In this document: piece by piece, positions 10,501 through 17,997 of the stretch
How the letters are laid out: the number at the start of each line of letters is the position of its first letter
How positions within the stretch are numbered: the stretch's first letter is position 1
DNA from: Bacillus sp. FJAT-52991
Lineage (GTDB): Bacteria > Bacillota > Bacilli > Bacillales > Domibacillaceae
Direction: 5' to 3'
NCBI RefSeq assembly: GCF_037201805.1
Contig: NZ_CP147404.1
Span: forward strand, 1,450,001-1,514,000
DNA: 64,000 nt
Position numbers and translations under genes: made by a program
Notes under the pieces: model-generated
The model's database searches: none
The model's input: only the letters and a program-made list of their open reading frames with translations
What the model was told of the DNA's origin: nothing

Positions 10501-10655
10501 ATCAAGCGATTGAGGCGTTAATGGATATTCAAAGTAGCGGTCGATTAGTCGGGGTTATTTCTCATGTTCCGGAATTGAAAGAAAGAATCGAAGCTCGTTT
10601 AGAAGTGATTTCTACTCAAAGTGGAAGTTATACCGAGTTCCAATTTTTCGGATGA
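7524..10655 (+). CDS. sbcC: SbcC, SMC-like ATPase subunit of SbcCD
   Basis: A 1043-residue Rad50-type ATPase. Order of parts: Walker A GRTGSGKTT (residues 35-43), Q-loop MIPQGEFRKLL, long coiled coil, zinc hook CAVC (Cys 525 and 528) at its apex, second coiled coil, then ABC signature LSGGESFKASLALALG, Walker B with FIDEGFGTLD and the switch His in ISHV. Length is normal for the family. Complete and in an operon with sbcD. Confidence 0.97.
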   Translation: MKPLKLMMQAFGPYAGKEIIDFGQLENHTMFVISGRTGSGKTTIFDGISFAIYGRASSEGRTGAELRSHFASDDLLTEVMLQFSLKGHTYEIYRSPQQEKKKERGDGYRTVTAKAELYEWINDGERKLLAANVRDVDEKIKEIVQLDANQFRQILMIPQGEFRKLLVSDSKDKEQILQRLFHTQFYKKIEEKLKVEASSLKQKVQSGAEERTQLLKSIQSSSEEMVQLLQTSPLNESAVIIQLAKDIEDLTVQSQHIQQTLLKQNELRDEWNKKLDQAERLIIQIERKEQLDKQLQQLQARKEDILSKQTEIVWAEKATKLEQQEKECKALKSELDGLNQRINLTTKELAAKQEAYIQAEQIWKEENAKEEERQQAADEVSKLNGIKAAVYSLDDEQQLLERLEKEKQQLESCRMELSIKHEEAEKRIDQVEAELSSLDHWQNQLYQEEKKLTKVNERIQLCHDIQEQQTEVSNLQEQYRNLMKKYDEKSVQLTRAQTVLEELESAWNKHHASMLAATLVAGQPCAVCGSTDHPHPASEVLGAPAKEEIQLAKNEVERLESEQLIIEKNKFEKQTRYELSTETLGKLKQKAEEIGLDDDLMKDGQRIDGLLKQKQASEALVREANERLQLKTKWMETKEKLKEERRKLQREINELQQKASNAQELFVAKREGMEHLLKSIPASIRKKPAFDEALDRVEKRKQELFERFDQALKQKQISEKSVATAAATLQEVEYMHKGKQKQLEKERNVFLELMNQYQFKDYKQYESSKRSEAAIKHIQQEIMAYHEELRSVSDRRQELIQLLEGVEKPNVAHIKQELASITEQITIEQERWAMTSALIRDCHRIKERVEELNEDLKELEEKYQLIGHLYDMAHGNNVHKLTFERYVLASFLDDILTVANERLVKMTAGRYYLLRKTDRAKGNAQSGLELLVFDQYTGQERHVKTLSGGESFKASLALALGLAEVVQQYAGGVSLETMFIDEGFGTLDQESLDQAIEALMDIQSSGRLVGVISHVPELKERIEARLEVISTQSGSYTEFQFFG

Positions 10656-10674
10656 TGATCATTGGAAAAATTGG

Positions 10675-10711
10675 AAAAGGAGGCGTGAGCGAAGCAGCAC
10701 GCCCCTTTTTA
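10675..10711 (+). terminator. Terminator of sbcDC
   Basis: AAAAGGAGGCGTG pairs (one mismatch) with CACGCCCCTTTTT around a 10-nt loop, ending in a T run, about 20 bp after the sbcC stop. Confidence 0.9.
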
Positions 10712-10730
10712 TTAAGGCACAAACTTTCCA

Positions 10731-10750
10731 ATATGAGCATATAATCATAT
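10731..10750 (+). promoter_or_regulatory. ArsR/SmtB-type operator candidate upstream of the metal ATPase
   Basis: Two perfect 6-bp arms, ATATGA and TCATAT, separated by 8 nt, located about 60-80 bp before the ATPase start. This resembles the AT-rich 12-2-12 palindromes used by CzrA/CadC/SmtB repressors. No ArsR gene is present in the window, so the repressor would be encoded elsewhere. Confidence 0.5.
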
Positions 10751-10811
10751 ATATGATTTGAAAAATATGTTATTATCAACTTGAATGATGTTCAAGAATG
10801 GGGTGTCCTTT

Positions 10812-12923
10812 ATGACGGAATATCGGTTGAAAGGTCTTTCATGTGCTAATTGTGCTCGTGAAATGGAAGAAGAAATACAAAAGCTTCCGCATGGAAAAGA
10901 AGCCAAAATATATTATAACTCAGGTAAGCTGTCCATACCTGAAGACATTCATTTACCTAATGTGGAAAAAATATTAGCAAAAGATGGAGTGGCAATCATT
11001 AAAGAACAGGATTCTTCTAATGAAGAAGGGCATCATCATGCCGAGGGTCATGGTGGTCCAAATTGGAAAGTGTTGCTCTCTCTTTCTACTATTCTGTTTG
11101 TTTCTGCTCTTCTGCTTGAAGATTATTTGCCTGTTGCTGCCGTCGTATCTATTTACGTTGCCGCCACAGTGATCAGTGGCTATCAGACGTTTATAAAAGG
11201 AATGAAAAATCTTTTTCGTTTTAAGTTCAATATTGATACGTTAATGACGGTTGCTTTAGTTGGTGCATTTAGCATTGGTGAGTGGCGAGAAGGAACGCTA
11301 GTAGCGATTCTTTTTGGATTAAATGAATATTTAGAAGGATTAGGCATGGAGAAGGCGAGACGATCGATGGCTACTTTACTTCAAGTGGCGCCGAAAGAAG
11401 CCGTCTTGGTCGATGGAGGGCATGAGAAAGTGGTACCCATCTCTGCTTTGAAAGTTGGAGATATCGTTCTTGTGAAAGCCGGAGAAAAAATTCCTTCTGA
11501 TGGGAAAATAATCGAAGGAAAAAGTTCAGTCAATGAATCAGCAATTACTGGAGAATCGATGCCTGCTGATAAACAAATAGGAGACGATGTGTTTGGAGGA
11601 AGTATCAATAATGAAGGCGTATTAAAGGTTGAGATCGCCAAGGCTTACGAAGATTCTTCCTTGGCAAAAATTTTACATCTTGTTGAAGAAGCTCAAGAAA
11701 CAAAAACGCCTACTGAGTTGTTCATTAATCGATTTGCTAAATATTATACGCCTGCGATTATGTTGATTTCAGTTTTCGTGATGATCATACCTCCGCTTCT
11801 ATTTGGAAGTGATTGGGGAACATGGTTTTATCAAGGATTAGCGGTCTTAATTGTTGGTTGTCCGTGCGCTTTAATCTTATCTTCCCCGATTGCTATTGTG
11901 TCTGGTATTACAAGAAATGCTAGAAATGGAATTCTTGTAAAAGGTGGGATTCATCTAGAGCAGCTAGGAAAAATAGAGACCATTGCTTTTGACAAAACAG
12001 GAACCTTAACAAAAGGTGAACCCCATGTAGAAAAAACGATTGTTTATGCAGCGAATTTTTATCAAATCGCTGGAGCTATTGAGAAAAACTCTTCCCATCC
12101 GCTGGCAGTAGCTGTTGTAAAAGAAGTGTCCAAACATGTACGTCAAATAGAGGAGGCAGCTGACGTCCAAACGATTGTTGGTCAGGGTGTTTCTGCACGG
12201 ATGAATGAAAAAAGCTACTTTTTAGGAAATGAAAACAGCTTGTCTCATCTATCGTTACCGAATAAGGTGAAAGAGGATATCGCACAACTAAAAGAAAAAG
12301 GTTATACTTTAGTAGCGGTTGCTGATGAAGACAAAGTACTTGGCTTATTTGGCATCTCTGATCAAATTCGTCCAGAAGCTCATCAATTAATCAAGCGACT
12401 TCAAGAAAATGGAGTCAAACAGACGATTATGCTAACGGGGGATCATCAAAAGTCTGCCGAAAAGGTCGCAACAGCTATTGGCTTAACAGACTATTATGCA
12501 GGTTTGCTGCCAGATGAAAAGGTGCGAAAAATTAAAGAATTAACCGAAACGTCCATGACAGCGATGGTAGGCGATGGCATAAATGATGCACCAGCACTTG
12601 CGACAGCGGATGTTGGGATTGCGATGGGGAAAGGAACGGATAGTGCGATTGAAACGGCTGATATTGTTTTAATGCAAGACCATCTTGGTAAACTTCCTTC
12701 AGCCATTGCTATCAGCAGAAGAGTTAACCGAATCATTAAGATTAATATCATTCTTGCTCTTAGCTTAAAATTAATTGCCTTATTGTTAACCATCCCAGGA
12801 TTACTTACGCTTTGGATTGCGATTTTATCTGACATGGGGGCGACGGTCATGGTTACGCTCATTAGCTTAACTATTTTGATTGAAAAGAAACAAGAAAAAG
12901 CAGAGGGCGTTTCAATAAATTAA
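10812..12923 (+). CDS. P1B-type heavy-metal ATPase (CadA/ZntA-like Zn/Cd/Pb exporter)
   Basis: About 703 residues. N-terminal HMA metal-binding domain with GLSCANCA, then a His-rich linker (HHHAEGHGG) that may add a metal site, membrane helices, actuator domain TGES, the CPC transmembrane metal motif (residues 350-352), the phosphorylated Asp in DKTGT (Asp 394), and GDGINDAPAL. CPC rather than SPC or CPH points to Zn(II)/Cd(II)/Pb(II) rather than iron or cobalt. Start at 10812 rather than the in-frame ATG at 10785, because GGGGTG is correctly spaced only for the former. An ArsR-type palindrome lies upstream, consistent with metal induction. Confidence 0.92.
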   Translation: MTEYRLKGLSCANCAREMEEEIQKLPHGKEAKIYYNSGKLSIPEDIHLPNVEKILAKDGVAIIKEQDSSNEEGHHHAEGHGGPNWKVLLSLSTILFVSALLLEDYLPVAAVVSIYVAATVISGYQTFIKGMKNLFRFKFNIDTLMTVALVGAFSIGEWREGTLVAILFGLNEYLEGLGMEKARRSMATLLQVAPKEAVLVDGGHEKVVPISALKVGDIVLVKAGEKIPSDGKIIEGKSSVNESAITGESMPADKQIGDDVFGGSINNEGVLKVEIAKAYEDSSLAKILHLVEEAQETKTPTELFINRFAKYYTPAIMLISVFVMIIPPLLFGSDWGTWFYQGLAVLIVGCPCALILSSPIAIVSGITRNARNGILVKGGIHLEQLGKIETIAFDKTGTLTKGEPHVEKTIVYAANFYQIAGAIEKNSSHPLAVAVVKEVSKHVRQIEEAADVQTIVGQGVSARMNEKSYFLGNENSLSHLSLPNKVKEDIAQLKEKGYTLVAVADEDKVLGLFGISDQIRPEAHQLIKRLQENGVKQTIMLTGDHQKSAEKVATAIGLTDYYAGLLPDEKVRKIKELTETSMTAMVGDGINDAPALATADVGIAMGKGTDSAIETADIVLMQDHLGKLPSAIAISRRVNRIIKINIILALSLKLIALLLTIPGLLTLWIAILSDMGATVMVTLISLTILIEKKQEKAEGVSIN

Positions 12924-13065
12924 AGCCAGGAGGAATTTCCCTTCGCTTTTCTTCATAGACGTTCATAAATTGTTCAGATTCATTCGCTCTATCCCGTTGA
13001 GAAATTGAATCGGATACAATACCATTGAACTATCACACCATGCGTTCATGTAGGAGGGAATTTAT

Positions 13066-13653
13066 TTGAAGTTATACCGTTCAATTATACTTATTATCGT
13101 CACATCGCTCGTATTTATCACAGGATGTAGCAACAGCGACTTCCAAGGGAATATGGATGTGAAACTACAAGATTTCACTCATGTCAATCAAGACAACAAA
13201 GAAGTGGGTCTTGAAGATTTAAAGGGTACGGTTTGGATTGCTAATCTTATCTTCACAAATTGTACAACGGTTTGTCCACCGATGACGAAAAACATGTCTG
13301 AACTGCAAAAGATGCTAAGCGATAAAGGGATTAAAGATTATCGTATCGTCTCTTTTAGTGTCGATCCTAAAAATGATACGCCAGAAAAATTGAAACAATA
13401 TATTTCTTATTATGATGCTGATGAAAGTAATTGGGATCTATTAACAGGATATGATGCCGATTACATTAAAACATTTGCAGAGAAAAATTTTCAAACATTA
13501 GCGATCCCAGAGCCTAATTCGGATCAAATTATGCATGGAACAAGCTTTTATTTAGTTGATAAAGAAGGAACGGTTGTCAAAAGCTATAACGGCAATGAAG
13601 ATGTTCCGTTTGATGAAATTGTGCTTGATATGGAGCAATTAATTGAAGAATAA
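13066..13653 (+). CDS. SCO1/SenC-family copper chaperone lipoprotein
   Basis: A 195-residue thioredoxin-fold protein that delivers copper to the CuA site of cytochrome c oxidase. N-terminal signal with lipobox ITGCSN (Cys about residue 21), so it is anchored on the outer face of the membrane. Copper ligands visible: the CxxxC motif in NCTTVCPPM and the distal His in IMHGTSF. TTG start with a strong AGGAGGG site. The adjacency to a P-type metal ATPase may be chance; each has its own signals. Confidence 0.93.
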   Translation: MKLYRSIILIIVTSLVFITGCSNSDFQGNMDVKLQDFTHVNQDNKEVGLEDLKGTVWIANLIFTNCTTVCPPMTKNMSELQKMLSDKGIKDYRIVSFSVDPKNDTPEKLKQYISYYDADESNWDLLTGYDADYIKTFAEKNFQTLAIPEPNSDQIMHGTSFYLVDKEGTVVKSYNGNEDVPFDEIVLDMEQLIEE

Positions 13654-13659
13654 AAAAGC

Positions 13660-13696
13660 GGCTGTCTAACGATGCTATGTTTAGGCAGCCATTTTT
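13660..13696 (+). terminator. Terminator after the SCO gene
   Basis: GGCTGTCTAA pairs with TTAGGCAGCC (one mismatch) around an 11-nt loop; a T run follows. Confidence 0.88.
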
Positions 13697-13784
13697 ATTT
13701 TTAACAGCTAGAAATGAATTTATCACTTTAAATAAAAACAAGACTTGACTTTGAATAAATTAACAAAAAATTCACATTTTTTAA

Positions 13785-13813
13785 TTGAAATTCGGGCTTG
13801 TATTGTGTAATAT
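13785..13813 (+). promoter_or_regulatory. Sigma-A type promoter for the small Zn-ribbon gene
   Basis: TTGAAA, exactly 17 bp spacer, TAATAT; about 47 bp upstream of the ATG at 13860. Confidence 0.6.
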
Positions 13814-13859
13814 TAGACTACAGAGATTATTCTGAAAAATCATTCAAGGGGTGAATAAT

Positions 13860-14039
13860 ATGAATTATGGCGTGTATAAGTTTGGCTCATTTAATAAAAT
13901 TAAGTGTGATTGTGGTTGGGAAGGTGTTCGTGCCGATTTGCGAAAAGCATTAGTTGTTCTTGAACAAACAAAGTGTGGAACCATCTTTGATGCAGAAGAT
14001 GTATATGTTTGTCCGAATTGTGATTCGAGAAAATATTGA
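13860..14039 (+). CDS. Small zinc-ribbon-like protein of unknown function
   Basis: 59 residues. Two Cys pairs, CDCGW near residue 17 and CPNC near residue 51, suggest a zinc ribbon; a lone Cys lies between. AAGGGGTGA is spaced correctly for this ATG (an in-frame GTG at 13851 is part of the ribosome site). It has its own promoter and terminator and looks like a monocistronic gene. I do not recognise the family. Confidence 0.72.
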   Translation: MNYGVYKFGSFNKIKCDCGWEGVRADLRKALVVLEQTKCGTIFDAEDVYVCPNCDSRKY

Positions 14040-14137
14040 TTACCTCCCATTAGCCTTCGTATTTTTTTCCCTACTTGCCTACAGTCAATTTTGATCGTCT
14101 GCAAATTTTAAAACCTTTCAGCTAATTTATAATGTCG

Positions 14138-14176
14138 AAAAAGAAGTGTCCCAACCAAAGTGGGCACTTCTTTTTC
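14138..14176 (+). terminator. Strong terminator before the DUF1284 gene
   Basis: AAAAAGAAGTGTCCC pairs with GGGCACTTCTTTTT around an 8-10 nt loop; U-tract on the plus strand and a matching A-tract upstream make it usable in both directions. Confidence 0.88.
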
Positions 14177-14253
14177 TTTTATAAGGTGTAAGTCTTTATT
14201 ACTGTATGGAACAAGAATATTGTATAATAAATAAACAATGGAGGGAAATGATG

Positions 14254-14691
14254 ATGAAACAAATGAGAGGCCATCATCTTCTATGTGTTCACGGATTTAG
14301 GGGAATGGGGTATAGTGAAGAATTTATTGGTACAATGACGAAAATTGTTAAGGATATAAGAAACGAACAAAAAGACTTCCCTATTCGAGTCGTGGTCGGA
14401 TTTGATGAAGCTTGTTTTTCTTGTCCTAATAAAGGAGAAACGATATGTGAAGCATCACCAACGTCACAAGAACATGTAACAGCACTTGATAAAAATGTCA
14501 TTCACCATTTAGGGTTGGAAGAAAATAGAGTGTACCTTAAATCTGATATAATTAAACGAACAGTTGAAAAGGTTCATCCAGAAGATCTGCAATTTCTTTG
14601 TAAAGGGTGTTCTTGGCTTAGTGCTGGTGTATGTAAAGAAGGGATTCGTCAGTTGAAGGAAAAAGTGGGGGATGAAGAAAACTCCCACTGA
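14254..14691 (+). CDS. DUF1284 family protein, C-terminus supplied by a repeat remnant
   Basis: About 145 residues starting MRGHHLLCVHGFRGMGYS, the DUF1284 hallmark, with eight Cys residues in pairs (LLCVH, CFSCPNKGETIC, FLCKGCSW, VCKEG) that suggest a metal or iron-sulfur site. Function unknown. Three consecutive ATG codons (14248, 14251, 14254); GGAGGG spacing favours the last. The final codons (VGDEENSH) and the stop lie inside a partial copy of the dispersed palindromic repeat (14664-14708), so the native C-terminus was probably replaced by a few residues. Confidence 0.85.
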   Translation: MKQMRGHHLLCVHGFRGMGYSEEFIGTMTKIVKDIRNEQKDFPIRVVVGFDEACFSCPNKGETICEASPTSQEHVTALDKNVIHHLGLEENRVYLKSDIIKRTVEKVHPEDLQFLCKGCSWLSAGVCKEGIRQLKEKVGDEENSH

Positions 14692-14708
14692 TTGAAGTTT
14701 CACTTTAT
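14664..14708 (+). repeat. Partial copy (right end) of the dispersed palindromic repeat
   Basis: Right-end hairpin AGTGGGGGATGAAG / ACTCCCACT followed by TGATTGAAGTTTCACTTTAT, the same 3' end as the full copies at 38136, 41713 and 45286. The left part is missing. It overlaps the 3' end of the DUF1284 gene. Confidence 0.85.
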
Positions 14709-14734
14709 GAAGTTAATGGAGGAACAACATTTAT

Positions 14735-15973
14735 ATGGCAAATGCAACAGGGAATTATTTTGCAAATGATTATGAATCGATTGAAGTGCTAGCTGATCGA
14801 ATTAGTGAAGAATTAGAGTGTCCGATTACGATAGAGGATGCGAACCATCGGATTATTGCTTACAGCCGACATGAGGATGAAGTGGATTCAGTTAGAATTG
14901 CCACAATTATGGCGCGGCGAGTGCCAGAGAATGTTATCAATAGTTTGTGGAGAAATGGAGCGATTCCGAAGTTGTTTGAAACGGAAGAACCCGTTATTAT
15001 CCCGCGGATTGAACAAGTATCATTAGGAGAACGAGTAGCGATTTCCGTCCGTAAGCAAAACCAAGTAGTGGGCTTTATTTGGGCTCATCCTAAACAAAGC
15101 TTTACTGAGGAAAAATTAATGATTTTACAAGAAGCCGCAAAGGCAGTGAAGAATCAATTGCTTCAACATCAAAAGAAGAAAAAGGCAACGGAAAAAAGCT
15201 ATCAAGAGTTTTTTTGGAAATTATTGACTGGTCATTTTTCAAGATTAAAAGAGATAGAAGCAATGAATGAGTATCACCATTTACAGTTAAAAGGGCCATT
15301 TGCAGTGATTATTTTCGATTTTCCTCAACCTATCAATCAGTCAGTTGAGCGGCAAGCGGATTATTTAGTGGAAACAATGCAACAGTTACCAATTGTAGCT
15401 AGAACGTTTGATAATACTCAATTAATTCTATTGGCGAAAATACCTGAAAAAGACCACACGAATAGTCTGCTTACTTTTATTGATAACTTTATTTCAAAAA
15501 TCAATGAGCGTCAACAAATCGATGGCATCATAGTAGCGGCAGGTGGTGTTGCTGATCAGCCATTACATATTTGCCGAAGCTATCAAGAAGCATTATTTGT
15601 ACTAAAAATTAAGAATCAATTTCCGAAAATTACAAACCAGATTTGTTGTTATGAAAAACTAGGTGTGTTTCAGTTTATTGAAGATTTAGCGGCCATTCGA
15701 AAACAAACAGGATTTCAAAATCCGATGATTACGAAACTAATGAAATATGATCGCGATCATCATTCGAACATGAAAGAGACGATTTTTGTCTTTCTCCAAT
15801 ATGATGGAAATATGAACGAAGCAGCGAAAGAGTTGCATATTCATGCCAATACGTTAGCATATCGATTAAAAAGGATTTCAGAAATAGCTGAAATTAATTT
15901 AAAGGATGCTAATCAAAAGATCACTCTCTATTTAGATTTACTTATTAAACAATTAGAGGAAAGTGATTTGTAA
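14735..15973 (+). CDS. adeR: AdeR-type transcriptional activator of ald (PucR family)
   Basis: 412 residues: N-terminal GAF/PucR-like sensing region (residues about 10-145), a GGDEF-like CdaR middle domain, and a C-terminal PucR helix-turn-helix with NMNEAAKELHIHANTLAYRLKRI. In B. subtilis AdeR activates the neighbouring alanine dehydrogenase gene; here ald also follows directly in the same orientation, which supports the assignment. GGAGG precedes the ATG by 11-12 nt. Confidence 0.88.
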   Translation: MANATGNYFANDYESIEVLADRISEELECPITIEDANHRIIAYSRHEDEVDSVRIATIMARRVPENVINSLWRNGAIPKLFETEEPVIIPRIEQVSLGERVAISVRKQNQVVGFIWAHPKQSFTEEKLMILQEAAKAVKNQLLQHQKKKKATEKSYQEFFWKLLTGHFSRLKEIEAMNEYHHLQLKGPFAVIIFDFPQPINQSVERQADYLVETMQQLPIVARTFDNTQLILLAKIPEKDHTNSLLTFIDNFISKINERQQIDGIIVAAGGVADQPLHICRSYQEALFVLKIKNQFPKITNQICCYEKLGVFQFIEDLAAIRKQTGFQNPMITKLMKYDRDHHSNMKETIFVFLQYDGNMNEAAKELHIHANTLAYRLKRISEIAEINLKDANQKITLYLDLLIKQLEESDL

Positions 15974-16008
15974 GAATTCACAAAAAAATCTCCCTGAATT
16001 TTTTATTT
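15974..16008 (+). terminator. Weak terminator between adeR and ald
   Basis: AATTCA / TGAATT stem with a 14-nt loop and a T run. Short and AT-only stem, so attenuation rather than full stop is possible. Confidence 0.45.
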
Positions 16009-16075
16009 ATAATGATGAAATGTTTAGAAAATTGCCATACTATAGACATATAATAAAAACAGGGAGATGATCATA

Positions 16076-17188
16076 ATGATTATTGGTATTCCTAAAGAAA
16101 TAAAAAATAACGAAAACCGCGTAGCGATTACTCCTGCAGGTGTTAGCACGTTAGTCCGATCAGGTCATAAAGTATTAATAGAGAAAAACGCAGGAATTGG
16201 AAGCGGTTTCATTGATGAGGAATATAAAGCGTTCGGTGCCGAATTAATTGATTCAGCATCTGATGTTTGGGGTAAGTCAGAAATGGTCATTAAAGTAAAA
16301 GAACCTCTTGAATCAGAATATCAATACTTCCGTAAAGATTTGCTTCTTTTCACTTATTTACATTTAGCGGCAGAGCCTTCTCTTACAAAAGCTCTTGTTG
16401 ATCATAAAGTGACAGGTATTGCTTATGAAACGGTTTCTGTGAATCGTACGTTGCCCCTTCTTTCACCAATGAGTGAAGTGGCAGGCCGTATGGCTGCTCA
16501 AATTGGTGCTCAATTTTTAGAGAAGAATAAAGGTGGTAAAGGGGTTCTTCTTGGCGGCGTTCCAGGTGTAAGAAAAAGTAAAGTAACCGTTATCGGTGGC
16601 GGGATGGTAGGAACAAATGCTGCGAAGATCGCTTCTGGGCTAGGTGCAGATGTAACGATTATTGACTTAAGTGCAGATCGTTTACGCCAATTGGAAGATA
16701 TTTTTGGATCAAGCGTACAAACATTAATGTCTAATCCATTCAATATTGCTGAATCAGTGAAAGAATCTGATCTTGTGATTGGAGCGGTATTAATTCCAGG
16801 AGCAAAAGCACCGAAGCTTGTTACAGAAGAAATGGTGAAATCGATGTCACCGGGATCTGTCGTTGTTGATGTAGCTATTGACCAAGGTGGTATTTTTGAA
16901 ACAGTTGACCATATTACGACTCATGATAACCCAACATATGAAAAACATGGCGTGGTTCATTATGCTGTTGCCAACATGCCAGGAGCCGTTCCACGTACAT
17001 CAACAGTTGCTTTAACAAATGTGACAATTCCTTATGCTTTACAAATTGCTAATAAAGGATTTAGAAAGGCGATTGTGGAGAATCCTGCTTTAAAATTTGG
17101 GGTAAATACGCTAAATGGCTTTGTTACTTACGAAGCTGTAGCGAATGATCTAGGTTATGAATTTAAATCAGTGGATGAATTAATCTAA
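16076..17188 (+). CDS. ald: Alanine dehydrogenase
   Basis: NAD-dependent L-alanine dehydrogenase (370 residues) that deaminates alanine to pyruvate and ammonia, allowing growth on alanine and supporting sporulation. Visible: [18 protein letters not shown]-terminus, catalytic Lys in VIKVKEPL, His in TYLHLAAE, and the Rossmann motif [15 protein letters not shown] (about residue 172). GGGAG fits the ATG at 16076 better than the in-frame ATG at 16067. A TATAAT -10 (16049-16054) without a good -35 agrees with activator-dependent expression through AdeR. Confidence 0.97.
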   Translation: MIIGIPKEIKNNENRVAITPAGVSTLVRSGHKVLIEKNAGIGSGFIDEEYKAFGAELIDSASDVWGKSEMVIKVKEPLESEYQYFRKDLLLFTYLHLAAEPSLTKALVDHKVTGIAYETVSVNRTLPLLSPMSEVAGRMAAQIGAQFLEKNKGGKGVLLGGVPGVRKSKVTVIGGGMVGTNAAKIASGLGADVTIIDLSADRLRQLEDIFGSSVQTLMSNPFNIAESVKESDLVIGAVLIPGAKAPKLVTEEMVKSMSPGSVVVDVAIDQGGIFETVDHITTHDNPTYEKHGVVHYAVANMPGAVPRTSTVALTNVTIPYALQIANKGFRKAIVENPALKFGVNTLNGFVTYEAVANDLGYEFKSVDELI

Positions 17189-17210
17189 AATATAAGTATT
17201 GGCATAAAAA

Positions 17211-17250
17211 GGCTAGGTGTTTTCTGTATCAGAAAAGCCTGGTCTTTTTT
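17211..17250 (+). terminator. Terminator of ald
   Basis: GGCTAGGTGTTTTCTG pairs with CAGAAAAGCCTGGTC (imperfect) around TAT, followed by six T. A second small hairpin with a T run (about 17294-17315) lies further down. Confidence 0.82.
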
Positions 17251-17360
17251 ACGATTTTTTTCTACTAGTGTAAAATAATCTATCTTTTGTGAAAATCACA
17301 AAACTTTTTTTCTCGTTCAATCGTATATATAAATGAGTGATTAAGTACGAGTGAAGACTT

Positions 17361-17387
17361 ACATACATACATACATATATACATATG
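17361..17387 (+). repeat. ACAT/ATAC tetranucleotide tract
   Basis: About six imperfect copies of ACAT in a row, 35-60 bp upstream of the next gene. Such a tract can vary in length by slippage; no function is evident. Confidence 0.7.
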
Positions 17388-17421
17388 TTTATAAAAATGG
17401 TGAGGAAGGGTAAAGAAATAT

Positions 17422-17919
17422 ATGAACAAATCTACCTTACAATTGCTACGTTTATTCATAATTTTGGTTGGTTGTTTATTTTTGTTAGTCGGAGGTCTCT
17501 TTTATCAACAGCATAAACAACAAAAGGAGGAAGCGGTATATGCAAGAAAAATGCAGCAAATATATACGCTGATGAAAGACCATTCAATGACCGCACAAAA
17601 AATGATGGCTAACCAGTCCGAGTGGCCATCCACCTTAAGTGTTCAGAAGGAAGAAGTCGTTAAAAAAGTGGAGAACGAAATGAACAAATGCCAGGTGATG
17701 TTGTCTGAATTGCCTGATCCACCAGAGTCGATGATCGAAGAATATTCCGCATTACTCGATGTACATATTGCTTATAAACAGTACATGAACTTAGCTATTG
17801 GTTTTCAAGAAGCATCTAGTTCTTTTGCTAACAAAGAAAAGAAATTAAAAACTGAGCTGAATAATTGCTTAAGCGATTTTGATGAAATGATCCATCATCA
17901 ACAAGAGAAGAAGGGCTAA
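17422..17919 (+). CDS. Membrane-anchored extracytoplasmic protein of unknown function
   Basis: 165 residues: N-terminal membrane helix (residues 8-28, LLRLFIILVGCLFLLVGGLF), then a helical, Lys/Glu/Met-rich domain predicted outside the cell, with two Cys residues (in MNKCQVML and NNCLSDF) that might pair. GAGGAAGGG lies upstream. No family recognised. It lies alone between ald and the convergent symporter genes. Confidence 0.75.
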   Translation: MNKSTLQLLRLFIILVGCLFLLVGGLFYQQHKQQKEEAVYARKMQQIYTLMKDHSMTAQKMMANQSEWPSTLSVQKEEVVKKVENEMNKCQVMLSELPDPPESMIEEYSALLDVHIAYKQYMNLAIGFQEASSSFANKEKKLKTELNNCLSDFDEMIHHQQEKKG

Positions 17920-17951
17920 AACAGTACTTGGGTATATTGCTTTTCAATCAA

Positions 17952-17984
17952 GCTTCTCCACTAACCTCTAGTTAGCGGAGAAGC
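17952..17984. terminator. Hairpin between convergent genes
   Basis: 14-bp stem GCTTCTCCACTAAC / GTTAGCGGAGAAGC (one mismatch) with a 5-nt loop, between the 17422 gene and the convergent symporter gene. T tracts are poor on both sides, so it may act as a weak bidirectional terminator. Confidence 0.6.
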
Positions 17985-17997
17985 GAAAGGAGTAGAA

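Noticed and set aside
12494-12862. 122-codon open frame on the minus strand within the metal ATPase gene
   Set aside because: Shadow of the ATPase coding sequence; no ribosome site and low-complexity translation.
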